Assembly (NCBI GenBank): GCA_902797515.1
Contig: CADBSX010000049.1
Coordinates: 1 to 10,431 of the forward strand
Source: an uncultured Eubacteriales bacterium
GTDB taxonomy: Bacteria; Bacillota; Clostridia; Christensenellales; Borkfalkiaceae
Direction: 5' to 3'
DNA length: 10,431 bases
In this document: one piece after another, positions 7,782-10,431 of the stretch
Numbering within the stretch: the first letter of the stretch is position 1
How the letters are laid out: every line of letters starts with the position of its first letter
Notes under the pieces: generated by a model
The model's database searches: none
Told to the model about the DNA's origin: nothing
The model's input: the letters and a program-made list of their open reading frames with translations, nothing else
Made by a program: the position numbers and the translations under genes

Positions 7782-7782
7782 G
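7762..7782. repeat. Perfect 9-bp inverted repeat overlapping the htpG -35 box
   Basis: CTTGCAAAA (7762-7770) and TTTTGCAAG (7774-7782) are perfect complements separated by AAA. The repeat covers the -35 box and most of the spacer of the htpG promoter. It could be a second repressor site, or an AT-rich terminator remnant of the decayed HTH gene just upstream on the same strand. The sequence is not a CIRCE or CtsR site. Confidence 0.55.
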
Positions 7783-7788
7783 CGTTTT

Positions 7789-7885
7789 TTATGTAAAAAA
7801 GAAATTTTCCCGATTCGCGACGGTATAGTTCATAACTCCGATCCTGTCGCCGACTTCTTTTTGAGTCAGCCTATAATCTTAACAT
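7789..7885 (-). pseudogene. Decayed XRE-family HTH regulator fragment
   Basis: On the minus strand an AAAGGAG ribosome site (7899-7893) is followed after 7 bases by ATG (7885-7883), but that frame stops after four codons (ATG TTA AGA TTA TAG). Removing one A from the TTAA run joins the ATG to a frame encoding DYRLTQKEVGDRIGVMNY, continuing TVANRENFFFT, then TAA at 7791-7789. The LTQKEVGDRIGV...TVANRE pattern is the core of an XRE/Cro-type helix-turn-helix. Only about 30 residues remain, far short of a full HTH protein (60 or more residues), so it is both frameshifted and truncated. It may be a relic of a regulator gene lost by deletion next to the htpG promoter. Alternatively it could be a chance resemblance, which I consider less likely given the ribosome site. 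Confidence 0.6.
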
Positions 7886-7935
7886 AGATTTTACTCCTTT
7901 GCTCTTGTAGAATAGCAAATTATGTTAATTATATG

Positions 7936-7964
7936 TTGACATCAGCAAAACATTTTGTTATAAT
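7936..7964 (+). promoter_or_regulatory. Perfect-consensus sigma-A promoter for the lipoprotein gene
   Basis: TTGACA (7936-7941), a 17-base spacer and TATAAT (7959-7964) match the sigma-70/sigma-A consensus exactly. The upstream stretch (7917-7935) is AT-rich and may act as an UP element. The expected transcription start is near 7971, about 40 bases before the start codon. A small inverted repeat (CAAAA-CA-TTTTG) sits in the spacer and could be an operator. Confidence 0.87.
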
Positions 7965-7992
7965 TGTTTTTGTTAGCAATTTATACAAATTA

Positions 7993-8006
7993 CAGGAGAC
8001 AGGAGA
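7993..8006 (+). promoter_or_regulatory. Tandem duplicated ribosome binding site
   Basis: The heptamer CAGGAGA occurs twice in direct tandem (7993-7999 and 8000-8006). Two ATG codons follow back to back at 8010 and 8013. The second AGGAG is 7 bases from the ATG at 8013 (good spacing) and 4 from 8010; the first AGGAG is 11 bases from 8010. This favours 8013 as the main start, although both may be used. Confidence 0.7.
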
Positions 8007-8012
8007 TAAATG

Positions 8013-10431
8013 ATGAAAAAAATACTTATCGTTTTTTCGGCTCTGATCGCAAGTCTTTTTGTTTTCGCGGCGTGCGGCGAAACGGGAAATCCGATCGCCG
8101 ACGTGAACGGCACATATTATTTTTACGCGTCCGGCGAGACGGACGAAACGCAGTTCATAACGCTTGAAAACGGGACGTGGCGCGACGACGACGGCGCGAC
8201 GGGCACGTATAAAATCAGCGGCTCGGCGATCTCGTTCTATTCGAAAGAAACCGGCGACGAAGAATTATACGGGGGAACTTATTCGGACGGCGTTCTTACT
8301 CTGTCCGTATTCGGCGAACAAACGGTTTACCGCAAAGACGGCAAAAAGCCGAACGGCTCGAACGGTTCCGGTTCGGAAACGTCCGCGCAACTTACCGTAA
8401 CGTACAACGCGAACGGCGGAAATTTCCGAGACGGCAATCCGACGCTCGAAGTAAAGGCGAACGAAAATTCCACGCTTACCGCCCCCGACTCCCCCGTCCG
8501 CGACAATTACGCGTTTACCGGCTGGGCGACGGACAAAAACGGCAAAAATATGTGGAAATTCGCGACCGATAAAATCACCGGAAACGTAACCTTATACGCG
8601 GTCTGGGGACAGGAATCCGCCATTATCTTAAGCGTTGACGGCGCGAGTATAGAGGGAACGAAAGTATTTATGAGCGTTTCCAACGAAACCGAAAGCGTTT
8701 CGCTTTCCAACAAAATAATCTGTTCGGAAGACAGCGTATGGAAACTCTATTACGACAAACTCGGACAAACCGAGATCCCGACCAAGATCGCGGCCGGGAG
8801 TTTCGGCGAACTCGATATCGGCGACAACGTCTTTTACGTGGTGGTATCGTCGCAGAACGGCGCAAAGGTCAACGTTTACGATCTGACCATCCGCCGCAGA
8901 CCTGTATATTCCGTTATTTTCGACGCGAACGGCGGCGTTCCGACCGACGGTCAATTCGTTGAAGAAGACGATTTCGCGACGGCGCCCGTAACGACGAGGG
9001 CGGGATACGATTTCACGGGTTGGAACTATGATTTTGAAAAACCGATAAAGAAAGATACGACTATAACGGCGGCTTGGAAAGCACATACCGACACGCCGTA
9101 CAAGGCGGAATATTACCTCGAAAATCCCGAAGACGACAACTATACTCTTACCGAAACGGTAAACAAAGCGGGAACGACGGACACGCAGGCGAGCGCGGAA
9201 ATAAAGACTTACGAACATTATACGCCGACAAGCAAAACGGTTTCGGGCAATATAAACGGCGACGGAAGTACGGTATTGAAAGTTTACTATACGAGAAACA
9301 CCTATACCTTTTCCGCGACAAACGACAACACGAAAGGCGGCTCGATAAACTGCACGGAAGGCGGCACGTATAAATACGAAAAACAGATAAACCTGTCCGC
9401 GACGGTAAACGCGGGGTATGATTTCGTCGGTTGGTTCAAAGGCGAAAGCAAAATTTCGGAAGAATTGAACTATTCTTTCAAATTATCCGAAAACAGCAAT
9501 ATTACGGCAAAATATTCCGCGCGTACCGACACGCCGTACAAAGTAGAATATTATCTTGAAAATCTCGAAGACGACAACTATACTCTTACCGAAACGGTAA
9601 ACAAAGCGGGAACGACGGACACCGAGGCGAGCGCGGAAATAAAGACATACGAACATTATACGCCGACAAGCGAAACCGTTTCGGGCAACATAAACGGCGA
9701 CGGAAGTACGGTATTAAAAGTTTATTATAAATTAGAAAGGTTTACGGTGAATATTTCCGCAAATAACTCGAACGTTTCGCTGAACAAAACGTATAATGGA
9801 TCTTATAAATACGGTTACCGCCTCGAAATCCAAGTTAGCGTTAATCCCGGATATAAATTTAACGGTTGGTATTCTGATGACGAACCGATAACGGACGCGA
9901 CAAATCCGACATTTATAGTAAACAACGATTTAATTTTAGTTGCCGCTTGCGCCGTAAAAGAAGAAATGCAAAACTTCACGTTTATTTCCACGGATACGAC
10001 CTGTCAAATAACGAGAATAAAAGATAAAACGGTAACCGAAATAATCGTCCCGGATTACGTTACGGAAATAAGCCAAGGAGCGTTTTCCGGTTGCTCTTCT
10101 CTCGAAAGTATAACGTTACCTTTTGTCGGAGCAAAGGCAGGTATAACCGCAAACGATACTTATTATCCTTTCGGATATATATTTGGTACAAGTAGTTATA
10201 CGGGCGGAACAAGCACACACCGATATACGAGTTCGGGGACTTCTTCTAATTATTATATACCTTCTTCTTTAAAATCGGTAACGGTAACGGGCGGAAATAT
10301 ATTATACGGAGCGTTCTATAATTGCAGCGGACTTTCGAGCATAACTATTCCCGACAGCGTTACGAGTATAGGAAGTTCTGCGTTCGAAAATTGCAGCGGA
10401 CTTACGAGTGTAACAATTCCGGACAGCGTAA
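8013..10431 (+). CDS. Lipoprotein with InlB-type repeats and BspA-like leucine-rich domain, 3' partial
   Basis: The frame is open from ATG 8013 to the window end (806 codons visible). The N-terminus MKKILIVFSALIASLFVFAAC is a lipoprotein signal with the lipid-attached Cys at residue 21; the lipobox FAAC is slightly atypical. A small beta-rich segment follows (about 30-110), then a low-complexity GSNGSGSE linker. A Listeria-Bacteroides (InlB B-type) repeat lies at 127-198 (YNANGG...FTGW...LYAVW), an unassigned beta domain at about 200-295, and a second InlB-type repeat at 299-355. Two near-identical 68-residue repeats begin at 359 and 505, each followed by a divergent InlB-type module (about 427-504 and 573-650). 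From about 652 a BspA-like leucine-rich region begins (FSGCSSLESITLP, FENCSGLTSVTIP) and runs off the window. It should sit on the outer face of the membrane and is plausibly an adhesin; that role is inference. GC content falls sharply toward the C-terminal part. Confidence 0.93.
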   Translation, partial: MKKILIVFSALIASLFVFAACGETGNPIADVNGTYYFYASGETDETQFITLENGTWRDDDGATGTYKISGSAISFYSKETGDEELYGGTYSDGVLTLSVFGEQTVYRKDGKKPNGSNGSGSETSAQLTVTYNANGGNFRDGNPTLEVKANENSTLTAPDSPVRDNYAFTGWATDKNGKNMWKFATDKITGNVTLYAVWGQESAIILSVDGASIEGTKVFMSVSNETESVSLSNKIICSEDSVWKLYYDKLGQTEIPTKIAAGSFGELDIGDNVFYVVVSSQNGAKVNVYDLTIRRRPVYSVIFDANGGVPTDGQFVEEDDFATAPVTTRAGYDFTGWNYDFEKPIKKDTTITAAWKAHTDTPYKAEYYLENPEDDNYTLTETVNKAGTTDTQASAEIKTYEHYTPTSKTVSGNINGDGSTVLKVYYTRNTYTFSATNDNTKGGSINCTEGGTYKYEKQINLSATVNAGYDFVGWFKGESKISEELNYSFKLSENSNITAKYSARTDTPYKVEYYLENLEDDNYTLTETVNKAGTTDTEASAEIKTYEHYTPTSETVSGNINGDGSTVLKVYYKLERFTVNISANNSNVSLNKTYNGSYKYGYRLEIQVSVNPGYKFNGWYSDDEPITDATNPTFIVNNDLILVAACAVKEEMQNFTFISTDTTCQITRIKDKTVTEIIVPDYVTEISQGAFSGCSSLESITLPFVGAKAGITANDTYYPFGYIFGTSSYTGGTSTHRYTSSGTSSNYYIPSSLKSVTVTGGNILYGAFYNCSGLSSITIPDSVTSIGSSAFENCSGLTSVTIPDSV
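9087..9290 (+). repeat. 204-bp coding repeat, copy A
   Basis: This copy encodes a 68-residue module from TDTPYKAEYYLEN to STVLKVYY inside the lipoprotein gene. Its partner at 9525-9728 differs at 14 of 204 bases by my count, with four amino acid changes (Ala/Val, Pro/Leu, Gln/Glu, Lys/Glu). The period is 438 bp, exactly 146 codons. Similar EYYLEN...YTLTETV modules are common between InlB-type repeats in Firmicutes surface proteins. Confidence 0.9.
9525..9728 (+). repeat. 204-bp coding repeat, copy B
   Basis: This is the second copy of the module at 9087-9290, about 93% identical in DNA and 64 of 68 residues identical. The intervening modules (9291-9524 and 9729 onward) are of the same divergent InlB type but much less alike. 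The near-identity of only this part suggests recent duplication or gene conversion. Confidence 0.9.

Noticed and set aside
7964..8167. A 67-codon plus-strand frame at the lipoprotein start
   Set aside because: Its start lies in the -10 box of the promoter and it overlaps the lipoprotein gene in another frame with no family resemblance.
8628..9218. A 196-codon minus-strand frame inside the lipoprotein gene
   Set aside because: It lies antisense to well-defined InlB-type repeats, and its Arg/Val/Phe-rich translation is a shadow of the codon bias.
9087..9728. Possible CRISPR-like repeat pair
   Set aside because: The repeats are 204 bp long, in frame, and encode protein modules; there is no short repeat-spacer pattern anywhere in the window.

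Overview
The window looks like a chromosome segment from a Firmicutes-type bacterium, most likely an uncultured gut-associated member of the Clostridia. The reasons are a whiA homologue, a CIRCE-like (HrcA) operator, near-consensus sigma-A promoters, purine-rich Shine-Dalgarno sites, and two large surface proteins of the BspA-type leucine-rich repeat / InlB B-repeat kind. Codon use is heavily biased (ATA for Ile, TCG/GCG/ACG, GAA/AAA). A Christensenellales-like lineage is a guess from style only.

Layout. (1) Positions 1-3021 (+) hold the end of a large BspA-like leucine-rich repeat protein whose start lies outside the window. (2) A perfect 18-bp stem (3031-3070) separates it from a convergent minus-strand block and can serve as terminator for both sides. 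(3) The minus-strand block reads, in transcription order, htpG (Hsp90), cls (cardiolipin synthase), whiA (LAGLIDADG/HTH regulator) and a previously easy-to-miss 47-codon acidic ORF whose ATG overlaps the whiA stop. cls, whiA and the small ORF are tightly packed (9 bp, then a 1-base overlap) and form one operon. It has its own promoter just after the htpG stop and a strong hairpin directly before the cls start codon. (4) htpG has its own promoter followed at once by a CIRCE-like operator, so HrcA-type heat-shock repression is predicted. (5) The htpG upstream region also holds the decayed start of an XRE-type HTH gene (7789-7885, minus), with a good ribosome site but a one-base frameshift. (6) A perfect-consensus promoter (7936-7964, +) drives a large lipoprotein (8013 to the window end) with InlB/Listeria-Bacteroides-type repeats, two nearly identical 204-bp repeats, and a BspA-type leucine-rich domain that runs off the window.

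The core genes (stress chaperone, membrane lipid synthesis, division/sporulation-type regulator) are flanked on both sides by modular, presumably surface-exposed leucine-rich proteins transcribed on the opposite strand. I see no CRISPR array, tRNA, rRNA, transposase, or recognisable defence or biosynthetic system. The most interesting items are the control region of htpG, the cls leader hairpin, the small ORF coupled to whiA, the HTH gene remnant, and the composition break inside the lipoprotein gene.
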